DNA of 64,000 bases from assembly GCF_036206005.1 (NCBI RefSeq), contig NZ_CP108143.1, positions 62,001 to 126,000 of the forward strand. The letters run 5' to 3'. Source of the DNA: Streptomyces sp. NBC_00178 (lineage in GTDB: Bacteria > Actinomycetota > Actinomycetes > Streptomycetales > Streptomycetaceae). Position numbers and translations under genes: made by a program. This document shows, piece after piece, positions 17,356 to 26,224 of the stretch. Each line of letters starts with the position of its first letter. Within the stretch, counting starts at the first letter, position 1. The notes under the pieces were generated by a model, which made no database searches, was not told where the DNA came from, and saw only the letters and a program-made list of their open reading frames with translations.

Positions 17356-19086
17356 CTACCTCCCGAGGGTGAAGGTGTCGATGTCGAACAGGGATCCCGC
17401 GCCGCCGGTGAAGGTGAGGAACACCGGTCCGGTCGGTGTGCCGGAGAGCGCTGTGGAGACCGTGCTGAAGGTCTCCCAGCCTCCGGTGTTGGGCACGGAG
17501 ACCGTCCCGATCACCGGTCCGGTGGCCGAGCCGGAGCGGACCTGTACGGTGCCGCCCGCCCCGGCCGAGGAGACCTTGGCGGTGAAGGTCTTCGCACCCG
17601 TCAGTGATGCCTGGGCGTAGCCCGCCCAGTCGCCGTTCTCGATGTAGCCGAGCGTCCTGCCGCCGCTGGCCGGGGCGTGGTCCGCTGCCTGGACCCCCTG
17701 CGAGGAGGTGTAGGACTCCCCCTCGTAGGTGGTCGAGGTGGGCGGGTTCGTGCCGCCCAGTTCCTTGATCCGGATGTTGCGGAAGGCCACGTCGTCACCG
17801 GTGCCGTGGTTCTGGATCCCGATGTATCCCTGCGCGAGCGAGCGAACGGGGTCGGTGTTGGTGAAGTCGTTGACCCTCGTTCCGTTCAGGAACACCTGGA
17901 GCCGTTCGCCCTCCACCCGGATCTCGTACGTGTTCCAGCTCCCCGGCGGGTTCAGCGCCGCGTCGCGCGCCGCGATGTCCGCCGACTTGAAGCCGTAGAC
18001 GGCCCCTGTGGTGCGGTCGGCGGAGTCGGTGGCGTCGATCTGGATCTCGTACCCCTGGCTGACGGCCGAGTTGGGGTCGTCGGAGGCCGGGAAGCCGACG
18101 AACACGCCGGAGTTGTCGTCTCCCGGCATCCGCCAGTCCAGCTTGAGCGAGTAGGAGGCGAACTCCTTGGCACGGTACCAGTACAGGCCCATACCGCCCG
18201 TCGACGTGAGGGTGGCGTCGGTGTTGGTGAAGCTGCCGGGCCCTGCCTGGGACCAGCCGGTGGTGGAGCCGTTGTAGAGGCTCGTGTAGCCGGTCTCTGG
18301 GCGGCAGTCCGCCTTGGCGAAGCCCGCCGCGTACCGGATGCCGCCGAGCAGCAGCGAACGGAAGGCGGGGTCGGCGTACGACTCCTGGGTGTGGCCGAGT
18401 CCCGTGTAGAAGGAACGGCCGCTGCCCTGCGGGTGGCACCACGTGATGGGGTGGTCGCCGCTCATCTCGCCGCCGTTGTAGCTGCCCTCGTCCAGGCTCT
18501 GGAGCACCCGCACGTCGGGGCGCGGGTTGGTGCGGTAGTTGTACCACTCGTCGGTGCGGCTCCAGGTCTGGCCGAGGTGGGAGGTGGCCGGGTTGGCCCG
18601 GTCCTCGGTCCGTACCGTGGCCTGCTGGATCGCCGGGTGGCTCTTGAACCAGGCGCCGACGAGCTGCTGGTACTGCGGCCATTCGTACTCGGTGTCGGCC
18701 GCGGCGTGGATGCCCAGGTAGCCGCCGCCCCCGTCCACGTAGGACTGGAGGGCTGACTGCTGGGTCGTGTTCAGGACGTCACCGGTGGTCGAGAGGAAGA
18801 CCACCGCCTTGAAGCCTGCCAGGTTGGCCGTGGTGAAGGCGTTGCTGTCCTCGGTGGCGGTGACGGTGAAGTTGTTGGCCGATCCAAGATCGCGGATGGT
18901 CTGGGTGCCGGCCGGGATGGAGTCGTGGCGGAAGCCGGCCGTCTTGGAGAAGACCAGCACCTTGTAGGCGGGGTCGGCGGCGGGCGCCGCCGAGGCGGGC
19001 GTCAGGAGCGAGCCCGCGAGGCCGAGCGCGACGGCGAGGGACGAGGCCGCCCTCGTCGACAGCCGGCTGAGTCGAGGAAACATCAT
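17356..19086 (-). CDS. Secreted ThuA domain-DUF1080-CBM6 protein
   Basis: Exported three-domain protein, 576 residues from ATG 19086. GGGAAAGGGA precedes the paired ATGs at 19086 and 19083; a GTG at 19107 overlapping the previous stop codon is less likely because it lies upstream of that site. Order: signal peptide (SSLAVALGLAGSLLTPASAA); ThuA, a class-I-glutamine-amidotransferase-like fold seen in trehalose-utilisation proteins (VLVFSKTAGFRHDSIPAG, GGGGYLGIHAA, DHPITWCHP, FYTGLGH); DUF1080 (3-keto-disaccharide hydrolase-like, SLYNGSTTGWSQAGPGSF, NSGVFVGFP, YEIQIDA); CBM6 (EGESYTSSQGVQAADHAPAS to the end). It follows the sugar dehydrogenase gene with about 17 nt between stop and start, so the two are an operon. 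A role in processing oxidised (3-keto) sugars fits both genes but is inference. Confidence 0.9.
   Translation of the reverse strand: MMFPRLSRLSTRAASSLAVALGLAGSLLTPASAAPAADPAYKVLVFSKTAGFRHDSIPAGTQTIRDLGSANNFTVTATEDSNAFTTANLAGFKAVVFLSTTGDVLNTTQQSALQSYVDGGGGYLGIHAAADTEYEWPQYQQLVGAWFKSHPAIQQATVRTEDRANPATSHLGQTWSRTDEWYNYRTNPRPDVRVLQSLDEGSYNGGEMSGDHPITWCHPQGSGRSFYTGLGHTQESYADPAFRSLLLGGIRYAAGFAKADCRPETGYTSLYNGSTTGWSQAGPGSFTNTDATLTSTGGMGLYWYRAKEFASYSLKLDWRMPGDDNSGVFVGFPASDDPNSAVSQGYEIQIDATDSADRTTGAVYGFKSADIAARDAALNPPGSWNTYEIRVEGERLQVFLNGTRVNDFTNTDPVRSLAQGYIGIQNHGTGDDVAFRNIRIKELGGTNPPTSTTYEGESYTSSQGVQAADHAPASGGRTLGYIENGDWAGYAQASLTGAKTFTAKVSSAGAGGTVQVRSGSATGPVIGTVSVPNTGGWETFSTVSTALSGTPTGPVFLTFTGGAGSLFDIDTFTLGR
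17621..17667. repeat. 47-bp identical segment shared by two CBM6 modules (copy 1)
   Basis: These 47 bases are identical to 19372-19418 and sit inside a longer, more diverged repeat of the whole CBM6 coding region (about 17370-17720 versus 19120-19475). It encodes the SGGRTLGYIENGDWAG core. Confidence 0.8.
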
Positions 19087-19103
19087 GGTCCCTTTCCCGT
19101 CCG

Positions 19104-21977
19104 TCACTTGGTGAGGGTGAGGGTGTCGATGTCGAACAGCGACCCTGCACCACCGGTGAAGGTGAGGAACAGAGCGCCCGAGGACGCCGTACCGGTCAGT
19201 GTGGTCGAGACCGTGGTGAAGGTCTCCCAGCCGCCGGTGTTGGCGACCGCCACCGAGCCGAGCACGGCGCCGGTCGCCGAGCCGGAGCGGATCTGGACGG
19301 TGCCGCCCGCGCCGGCCGAGGACACCTTCGCACTGAAGGTCTTGGTCCCGGCCGTCGGGACCGCCGCGTAACCCGCCCAGTCGCCGTTCTCGATGTAGCC
19401 GAGCGTCCTGCCGCCGCTCGCGGGGGCGTGGTCGGCGGCCTGAACACCCTGCCCGGAACTGAACGACTCGCCCTCGACCGTCTGACTCGATCCGGTGCTG
19501 CCCGTGGCGAGGGTGAACGCGTCGAGATCGAAGAGGTTGCCCTGTCCGGTCGCACCCTTGAAGACGAGGAACAACTCTGTGCTGGCTGTGGGAACGTTGG
19601 TGAGGTTCGCCGATACGTCGACGAAGTTCTCCCAGCCGCCGGTCGGTGCGACGGCGGCGCTACCCAGCAGCGTGCCGGTGGCGGAGCCCGCGCGCACCTC
19701 GATCGTGCCGCCGGCACCTCCCGAGGAGACCCGGGCGGTGAAGCGGGTGGCGTTGGCGAGGTTGTACGGCGTGAAGGACACCCAGTCGTTGTTGTCGGTG
19801 AACCCGACGGTGCTGCCGCCCTCCGCCGTGCCGTGCGCGGCGATCTGGATGCCATTCTGCGCGCCGAAGTGCTCGCCCTGCCGGTGGCGCGGCTGGAGGA
19901 TGCGCGCGCTGTGCGTCGTCAGTCCGGCGGCGTCGGTGTACTCGGCGTCGAACACTCCGTAGATGTTGGCCGCACTGTCGTGCTCGCCGTCGGCGGGCAC
20001 GGTCAGGTTGCCGGAGCATCCGGTGGTCTGGGTGATCTGATGCCGGTGCTCGTCGTGGCCGAGGAGGTAGGTGACCTTGACCTTGGAGCAGTCGATGGTG
20101 CCGTCCTCGGGGTCGCTGACCGACACCTGGAAGGGCACGGTGTCACTGAAGGAGAACAGCTGGCCGTCCTTCGGGGACTGGAGCGTGACCGTCGGTGCGG
20201 TGTTCCCCGCGGTCACCACGAGACTGGCCGAACCGGTCAGCCCTTCGGGGTCCTTGACCGTGAGGGTGGGACGGAAGGTGCCGTTGGTGGTGTACGTGTG
20301 GCTCGGGCTGGCCGCGGTGGAGCTGGTGCCGTCACCGAAGTCCCAGGCGTACGTGAGGGCTCGGCCCTCGGGGTCGGAGCTGCCGGCCGAGGAGAACGCG
20401 ACGGTCAGCGGCGTCGGTCCCGAGACCTTGTCGGCGGCTGCCTTGGCGACCGGGTTGCGGTTGGCGGCGCCGATGTACTCGACCCGGTAGAGGGCCTGGT
20501 TGTTGCCGCCGGTGCCGTAATCGAGGACGTAGAGGGCTCCGTCGGGCCCGAAGGCCTGGTCCATCACCTGCGTACCGGTCCAGGGGAAGGCCTCGATGAC
20601 ACCCGGAGTTCCGTCGGACTTGACCTCGATGGCCTTGATCCACTTACGGCCGTACTCGCCCGCGAAGAAGCGTCCGTCGAGGGACTGGGGGAACTTGACG
20701 TTGGAGTTCAGCGCCGCGTCGTAGCGGTAGACCGGGCCGCCCATGGGGGATTCGGAACCGCTGCCGAACTCGGACGGCGAGCCGGCGTCCCCGGCGTACC
20801 GGATCCACGCCGGCTTGGCGGCGGGGAGGGTCGGCAGGCCGGTGTTGCGGAAGGAGTTGTTGGCCGGGCCGGAGCCGCAGTTGTACTTCCCCGCGGACGG
20901 ACCGCTCGGGAAGGTGTACTCGCCGTACGTCTCGGTGGCGGTGTTCGTACCCGTGCAGTAGGGCCAGCCGTAGTTGCCCGGGGCGGTGATCCGGTTGAAC
21001 TCGACCTGTCCGCTCGGGCCCCTGCTGCCGTCGGTGACGCCCGCGTCGGGGCCGTAGTCACCGAGGTAGACGGCACCGGTGGCCTTGTCGACGGACATCC
21101 GGAACGGGTTGCGGAACCCCATCGCGTAGATCTCGGGGCGGGTCCTCGCCGTGCCGGGCGCGAAGAGGTTCCCGGCGGGCACGGTGTAGCCACCGGCGGC
21201 GGTGGGCTTGATCCGCAGCACCTTGCCACGCAGGTCGTTGGTGTTGCCCGAGGAGCGCTGGGCGTCGAACTGCGGGTTGCGGTCGGTCCGTTCGTCGATG
21301 GGCGAGTAGCCACTCGACTCGAAGGGGTTGGTGTCGTCACCGGTCGTCAGATAGAGGTTCCCGGCGGCGTCGAAGTCGATATCGCCGCCCACGTGACAGC
21401 ACTGGCCACGGTCGTTGGGGACTTCCAGCACGACCTTCTCGCTGGCGAGGTCGAGGGTGCCGTCGGCCTTGAGAGTGAAGCGGGACAGGTTGAGGTGACC
21501 CTTCCACGCCTCGAACGTGGCGGCGCTGCCGGTGACGGGGGCGTCACCGCCCGGGGTGCTGAGCTTGGGTGAGTAATACAGGTACAGGTAGCGGTTGGAG
21601 GAGAAGCCCGGGTCGGCGGCTATACCCTGGAGGCCCTCCTCGTCGTGCGTGTAGACGTCCAGCTTGCCGGCAGTCTTGGTGTTGCCCGCGGCGTCGGTGT
21701 AGCGGACCGTGCCGTCCCTGGCCGTGTGCACAACGGCCCGGTCAGGCAGCACTGCGAGCGACATGGCTTCGCCCAACTCTGCTGCGCCCAAGGCGAGTTG
21801 TACTTGCTGGTAGTCGCCGGCCGGGATGGCCGCAGCAGCGGCCTCGTGCTCGGGGTGGCCGGGGTGGGCTGAGGCTGCGGGGCCGCCGAGGGCACCGCCG
21901 CTGATCACCAGGCCGAGTACCGTGAGCCACCTCAACCACGTACGTCTCGGCCGTGACCGTCCTGACAGTCCTGACAT
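19104..21977 (-). CDS. Secreted PQQ-type sugar (sorbosone) dehydrogenase with PKD and two CBM6 modules
   Basis: Exported soluble sugar dehydrogenase of 957 residues. ATG 21977 has GGAAGGA with a 6-nt spacer; upstream in-frame codons would precede the ribosome-binding site. After the signal peptide (RTWLRWLTVLGLVISGGALG) comes a beta-propeller of the glucose/sorbosone dehydrogenase family (HTARDGTVRYTD, THDEEGLQGIAADPGF, QCCHVGGDIDFDAAGNLYLT, PEIYAMGFRNPFR, NYGWPYC). Then a PKD domain (AYAWDFGDGT variant TYAWDFGDGTSSTA), a further beta domain, and two CBM6-like carbohydrate-binding modules. The second CBM6 closely matches the one in the next gene, including 47 identical base pairs. PQQ or a related cofactor is expected from the family; the sugar is unknown. 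A palindrome at 22294-22316 may regulate the pair. Confidence 0.92.
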   Translation of the reverse strand: MSGLSGRSRPRRTWLRWLTVLGLVISGGALGGPAASAHPGHPEHEAAAAAIPAGDYQQVQLALGAAELGEAMSLAVLPDRAVVHTARDGTVRYTDAAGNTKTAGKLDVYTHDEEGLQGIAADPGFSSNRYLYLYYSPKLSTPGGDAPVTGSAATFEAWKGHLNLSRFTLKADGTLDLASEKVVLEVPNDRGQCCHVGGDIDFDAAGNLYLTTGDDTNPFESSGYSPIDERTDRNPQFDAQRSSGNTNDLRGKVLRIKPTAAGGYTVPAGNLFAPGTARTRPEIYAMGFRNPFRMSVDKATGAVYLGDYGPDAGVTDGSRGPSGQVEFNRITAPGNYGWPYCTGTNTATETYGEYTFPSGPSAGKYNCGSGPANNSFRNTGLPTLPAAKPAWIRYAGDAGSPSEFGSGSESPMGGPVYRYDAALNSNVKFPQSLDGRFFAGEYGRKWIKAIEVKSDGTPGVIEAFPWTGTQVMDQAFGPDGALYVLDYGTGGNNQALYRVEYIGAANRNPVAKAAADKVSGPTPLTVAFSSAGSSDPEGRALTYAWDFGDGTSSTAASPSHTYTTNGTFRPTLTVKDPEGLTGSASLVVTAGNTAPTVTLQSPKDGQLFSFSDTVPFQVSVSDPEDGTIDCSKVKVTYLLGHDEHRHQITQTTGCSGNLTVPADGEHDSAANIYGVFDAEYTDAAGLTTHSARILQPRHRQGEHFGAQNGIQIAAHGTAEGGSTVGFTDNNDWVSFTPYNLANATRFTARVSSGGAGGTIEVRAGSATGTLLGSAAVAPTGGWENFVDVSANLTNVPTASTELFLVFKGATGQGNLFDLDAFTLATGSTGSSQTVEGESFSSGQGVQAADHAPASGGRTLGYIENGDWAGYAAVPTAGTKTFSAKVSSAGAGGTVQIRSGSATGAVLGSVAVANTGGWETFTTVSTTLTGTASSGALFLTFTGGAGSLFDIDTLTLTK
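19372..19418. repeat. 47-bp identical segment shared by two CBM6 modules (copy 2)
   Basis: Direct repeat of 17621-17667, 1751 bp away, same orientation. Recombination between copies would fuse the two genes' CBM6 modules and delete most of the ThuA gene. Confidence 0.8.
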
Positions 21978-22984
21978 GGAGCGTCCTTCCTGACCTTGGG
22001 GGGAGTGAGTCAGGCATGAGCGCGCGGCTAACACGCTGCCGTGTCACTGAGGGAGGAACCTGCGCCCGGGTGATGTCCCGTCAGCCGGGAAGCAGCCGTA
22101 CCGATCTGTGCTGAAGCTGCGAGAGCTTTCGTTGCGCCATCGGGATACGTGCGGATACTCGCGAGATTTTGCATGCTGGCAATGCGGGCTTAATTTGTCA
22201 AGCGTGTGGTCAAATTCCCGGAGCCCCTCTGGGCAGCGGACGCGCATCGGCCTCAGTGAGCCGCGCATGGATGCGATATCACCGCGCGAACGCTTTAGTT
22301 CTTAATTCAAACTAAATGTCCGCATCCCCTCCCGGCCGAACCGGGCACCTGCGGAGGAAGCCAGAACGACATCAGCCGTGCCGGCCACCAGGACGGCCAC
22401 GGGACGGGGGGGGCGGCGCACCCGGCGAGGAGGCCACGCGCGTGAGTTGGCATCAGCGCCACGATCGCCCTCACTGGTGGCCGCAGGACGTCTGACCATC
22501 GCGGCCGAGAAGATCGACGGCAGCAGGCCGAACGTTCGGGTTCTCGTCCTGCACAAGCTCGCGGGCCCGGCGTCGCTCCGGCGGCATCTGCTGGAGCTCG
22601 GTGAAGTGGATTCCAGGGGGCCACCGTTGTGGCCGGTGACCGCGAGGGTCGCCGAGGGGTCTTCGACGAGGGCTCGCCGGTGCCGCATCGCGACGTCCAG
22701 GGCCTCACGAAGTCGCCGTCGCTCAGGCTGTTGGCGTCGAGCCGCCGAGGGGCTGGGCCGGCCTGCCCGAGGGTCGCACCCAGGATCATGGAGTCGCTCT
22801 CGGCCGCTTTCCCGAGAAGGCGTCGGGCACACGCCGTGTCTTGGCCGCCGCAAAGGCACCACCAGCCCTGGCACGCTGGAGATGCCGCGAGGTGTGACCG
22901 AGATTGCGACGATGCCGAGCGCTGTGACTGCTGTGCTTCGCCGGTTGAGAGGGAGGACCGGCAACACGATCGAGTGGACGGGAC
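21978..22984. other. 1-kb intergenic region upstream of the sugar dehydrogenase
   Basis: No intact gene. Contains the AT-rich palindrome at 22294-22316. Between 22320 and 22800 the minus strand has protein-like pieces in shifting frames (ALDVAMRHRRALVEDPSATL, then ELQQMPPERRRARELVQDEN), which look like a badly decayed gene of unknown family. Confidence 0.45.
22294..22316. promoter_or_regulatory. AT-rich palindrome, candidate operator (ROK/LacI-like)
   Basis: TTTAGTT (22294-22300), 9-nt AT-rich spacer, AACTAAA (22310-22316). It stands out from its G/C-rich surroundings and lies about 317 bp upstream of the sugar dehydrogenase start. The TTAGTT...AACTAA form resembles operators of ROK-family sugar regulators in Streptomyces (inference); no regulator gene is adjacent. 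Confidence 0.55.
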
Positions 22985-24286
22985 TCAGATGATGCGGGTG
23001 ACGTCGGGGAAGCGCCGGGTGGGGTTGTCCAGCAGCGGGCGCCGCCGGTTCTTCAGGGACTGGTCGAAGAAGGCGGTGAGGCAGGCCCGACGTGCGTCGG
23101 TGAAGCTGACCGGGTCGATGTCTCCGATCATGGCGGCTACGGCAGCGGGCGGTGGGGTGCCGAACTGGGCGGCAAGCGCGGGAATGAGTGTCTGGAAATC
23201 GCTGTAGGACTGGTGACGTGCCTGTGCGGTCCACACATCACGCTTCCAACCGGTGGAGTTCCTCCACAGAGCCTGCCAGGCGGGCACGTGGGTGTGCGTG
23301 AAGGGAAGCTCAGGTGTGTACGAACTACCCGCCAAGAGAAAGGGTTGCCGCAGTCCCGTACGTGTGACAGGTGCGAACAGTTCCGGGTCGTCCAGGCCGT
23401 AGCCGAGCGGGCCCTCCATTATCGCACCGGCGCTGATACGTCGGTCCAGGCGCATCGCCTCGGCTGCGGCCGTGCCGCCCAGGGAATGGCCGAAGATGCC
23501 GACCGAAGACAGGTCGAGTGCGGCTCCGAGTCCGGCCGGAAGTGCGCGGCCGCCGGAGTCGAGGTGACGACCACGGGCGAGCAGCCGCAACTGGTCCAAC
23601 AGGAATCGCAGGTCCGCCACCCGACAGTCCACGGCAGCCTTCATTACCTCTGGTGACAGCGTGCCGACCAGCGCAGGAGCGGGGGTCATGACACGGCCGT
23701 CGGGAAACTCGACGGCGAGCGCTTCGTATGTGTGGTCGACGGCTACGACCGCGTACCCGTGGCTGGCCAAGTCGGCGGCGATGGTGGTGTCAAGGAAGCG
23801 CGGGTTGAGTCGGCCGGGCGTGTAGAGCACGACAGGCAGCCGTTCGGCCAGGTGCGCTGCCGGGGCGCCGACGGTCGCATGTGTGCCTATGTGGGTCCAG
23901 TCGACGGAGCGGGCGGGGATGCCCAGGGACCCCGCGAAGGTGTCGAAGGCCGGTCCGAGACCGGACGTGGCGTAGGGCGCTGCCGGTCCCTCGGCGTTCG
24001 GCCGCGCGGGATACCAGACGGTGATCATGAGTTCTCGTGGCTGGACGGCATCGTCGACCCATGGGTCGCTTCGCCGAGGGTCGACCAGGTGCAGGTCAAC
24101 AGTGCTGACCGAGTGGGGTCCGGTGGGAGCGGGAAGGTCGCAGCGGAAGAGTCCATTTCCCGGGTTCGCCGCGGCAAGGGCGGCGGACGCGGGGAGCACG
24201 AGGGTGGCGGCGGTGGCCGTGAGACCGCCAAGGATTCGGCGACGGGTGACTGAACGACCCGGTGCGCCTGCAGTAGTTGGGATCAT
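22985..24286 (-). CDS. Tat-exported alpha/beta hydrolase, PAF-acetylhydrolase-like
   Basis: Secreted serine esterase/lipase of 433 residues from ATG 24286; an in-frame GTG at 24322 is possible and neither start has a strong ribosome-binding site. The N-terminus is a Tat signal (SVTRRRILGGLTATAATLVL). The hydrolase fold shows LPVVLYTPGRLNPRFLDTT (oxyanion region), SHGYAVVAVDHTYEAL, the nucleophile elbow GIFGHSLGGTAAAEA, and a late His (ARHQSYSDF or HTHVPAW) as triad candidates. The order and the GHSLGG elbow fit the platelet-activating-factor acetylhydrolase (isoform II)-like family in actinobacteria. It is probably monocistronic. Substrate unknown. Confidence 0.88.
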   Translation of the reverse strand: MIPTTAGAPGRSVTRRRILGGLTATAATLVLPASAALAAANPGNGLFRCDLPAPTGPHSVSTVDLHLVDPRRSDPWVDDAVQPRELMITVWYPARPNAEGPAAPYATSGLGPAFDTFAGSLGIPARSVDWTHIGTHATVGAPAAHLAERLPVVLYTPGRLNPRFLDTTIAADLASHGYAVVAVDHTYEALAVEFPDGRVMTPAPALVGTLSPEVMKAAVDCRVADLRFLLDQLRLLARGRHLDSGGRALPAGLGAALDLSSVGIFGHSLGGTAAAEAMRLDRRISAGAIMEGPLGYGLDDPELFAPVTRTGLRQPFLLAGSSYTPELPFTHTHVPAWQALWRNSTGWKRDVWTAQARHQSYSDFQTLIPALAAQFGTPPPAAVAAMIGDIDPVSFTDARRACLTAFFDQSLKNRRRPLLDNPTRRFPDVTRII

Positions 24287-24429
24287 GACTTGATAATGGC
24301 AGGGGCCCCGGCCCGTGCTCACGACTTTCTTGAATTGACGGCAGCACGTGAGGGCACGCGAGGGCTGTCCATCGAAAGCGGACCTTGAACATTGAATGAT
24401 CGAGGCTCACGGTGCGGGGAGAGCACACG

Positions 24430-24893
24430 GCTGAGCACTGGGCAATGCTGAGGCCGTTGCTGCCGAAGTGGGCGAAGGGGTAACGGCCGCCGGTGTGGCC
24501 CCGGCGGCGGTTGACCGAGGCATACGGTTCCGGATCCGGACCGAGCAGGTCCGCGCGCCCCGCGTCAGGGCGGCTGCCGCGCGTCCGCGCCGATGCGGGG
24601 CACGCCCACGAGGCGAACGCGTCCCGCAAGAACCGCGACCACCTGCGTCGTCGCGACATCCGCTGCGCCATCCCGGACAAGGCCGGCCAGACAGGTCATC
24701 GCAAGAAGCTTGGTTCCCGCAGTGGCCGACCGCCACGTTTCGACCCGGCCGACCGGCGCGGGCTGCACGCCGTCGAGTGCGGGATCAACCGCCGCAAGGG
24801 GCAACGTGCCGTTGCCACGCGGCACGACAAGCTCGCCGTCCGCTCCGAGGCGGCCGTCCGGCTTGCTCGGGTAACCCTCCAGCATCCCGTCAC
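24430..24893 (+). pseudogene. Internally deleted IS5-family transposase
   Basis: The plus strand carries two ends of an IS5-family transposase. N-terminal: AEHWAMLRPLLPKWAKG, then an in-frame TAA, then RPPVWPRRRLT. C-terminal: DHLRRRDIRCAIPDKAGQTG, GRPPRFDPADRRGLHAVECG, INRRKGQRAVATRHDKLAVR. The middle, with the first catalytic Asp residues, is missing, so more than half of the usual 260-280 residues is gone. The catalytic Glu region (VECGINR) survives. Inactive. Confidence 0.85.
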
Positions 24894-25189
24894 AGGTCGA
24901 AGACATCCGCAGCTCAGCGAGCTCGATCGAACGACCGGACGAGAGGACTGTGCGGCTCAGCGGCATGCCGGGAACCTATGCACATGATCCGCTTCCGATA
25001 CCCGGCCTGGTTCTCGCCGACAGAAGTTCTCGGCACCCCGCAGGACTCTGGAGGCCCACCGTCGCCTGCACACCCGCGCTGCAACCACGGGCAATCGGAG
25101 CCGGGCCGCAGCGAGGGGAAGAATGAGCACTCACCACCCGACAACCTGGGCTTGACCTGCGACTGTGCAGGTCTGCGCTGCGGTGGGCG
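24894..25189. other. Gap between the IS5 remnant and the SDR gene
   Basis: About 300 bases with no gene or clear structure; probably flanking DNA of the decayed IS and the 3' region of the SDR gene. Confidence 0.4.
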
Positions 25190-25960
25190 TCAGCCGGTCT
25201 GACCGGTCGGCATGATGACCGTCTGCTGCAGGGTCACGTGGGCGGGCAGGCTGACGGTGAAGGTGACGACGTCAGCGATGTTCTCCTCCTGCAGCCACTT
25301 GAAGTTTTCCTTGGTTCCGCTCAGCCATGCATTCACGTCGTCGTGCTGGACATGGTTGTAGAGCTCGGTCTCGGTCAGTCCGGGCTCGATGGCCGAGACG
25401 CGGATGCCCTTGGGGCCGAACTCCTCACGCAGGGTCCGCGAGAAGTGGGTCACGAACGCCTTGGTGCCGGCGTAGACCGCGAATGGCATGAAGAGGTTCT
25501 GCGCGGCAATGGAGGAGGTGTTGATCACGTCGGCGACACCACCGCGTGCAGCCGATTCGACGAGCTGATCGGTGAACGCCGCGATCACGGACACCACCGC
25601 GGTGGTGTTGAGGTCGATCTGGCGGTTCGAGTCCTCGATCCTCTCGCGCCCGAAGGGAATGGTCGGCAGCATGACGCCGGCGTTGTTGATCAAGATGCTC
25701 GCCGGTCCCAGCTGGTCCTTGACGTGCCGCGCGGCACGGGCGACGGCTTCGGCGTCGGTCACGTCCGTAGTGATCGCGATGGCCCGGCCCCCGGCCGCGG
25801 TCAGCTCCTCGACCAGCGCGTTCAGGCGGTCCTCACGGCGGGCGACGAGCGCGACGGCCGCGCCGCGGGCGACGAGCTGGCGTGCGGTCGCCTGCCCGAT
25901 GCCGCTGGATGCCCCGGTGATGACCGCCACTCGTCCACTGAGGTTGGATTCCAGTGTCAT
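25190..25960 (-). CDS. Short-chain dehydrogenase/reductase (SDR)
   Basis: Cytoplasmic NAD(P)-dependent oxidoreductase of 256 residues, the classical SDR length. The cofactor loop is VAVITGASSGIGQATA, followed by VALVARRED (Arg residues suggest NADP). Further motifs: NNAGVM, the catalytic Ser in INTSSIAAQN, and YAGTK for the catalytic Tyr and Lys. Start ATG 25960, preceded by AGAGAAG. It stands alone, divergent from nothing close; the adjacent IS5 remnant suggests past rearrangement. Closest in style to the YdfG/serine-3-dehydrogenase group; substrate unknown. Confidence 0.93.
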   Translation of the reverse strand: MTLESNLSGRVAVITGASSGIGQATARQLVARGAAVALVARREDRLNALVEELTAAGGRAIAITTDVTDAEAVARAARHVKDQLGPASILINNAGVMLPTIPFGRERIEDSNRQIDLNTTAVVSVIAAFTDQLVESAARGGVADVINTSSIAAQNLFMPFAVYAGTKAFVTHFSRTLREEFGPKGIRVSAIEPGLTETELYNHVQHDDVNAWLSGTKENFKWLQEENIADVVTFTVSLPAHVTLQQTVIMPTGQTG

Positions 25961-26224
25961 GGTGACTTCTCTCCGTTAGTTTCTGTGACTTTTACCTTCA
26001 CCTCCATCCAATCTCAGCCAAAGGCGCTCTACGACCCTGAAAGTGGTACACCTCTGCCTAGGTCCGGCAGTACCACCCTGTGCAGCCCGGCCGGCTTCCC
26101 TGTGCGCTGCTCCGACCTGCCCTGGTGCGTTTCGGACCCGAGAACTCACCACACCCCAAAGTTCCCCCCACCACGGTCGCCACCAGAACGCCGGCGAATG
26201 AGGCCGCGGCCACTCGGGGCTCGA

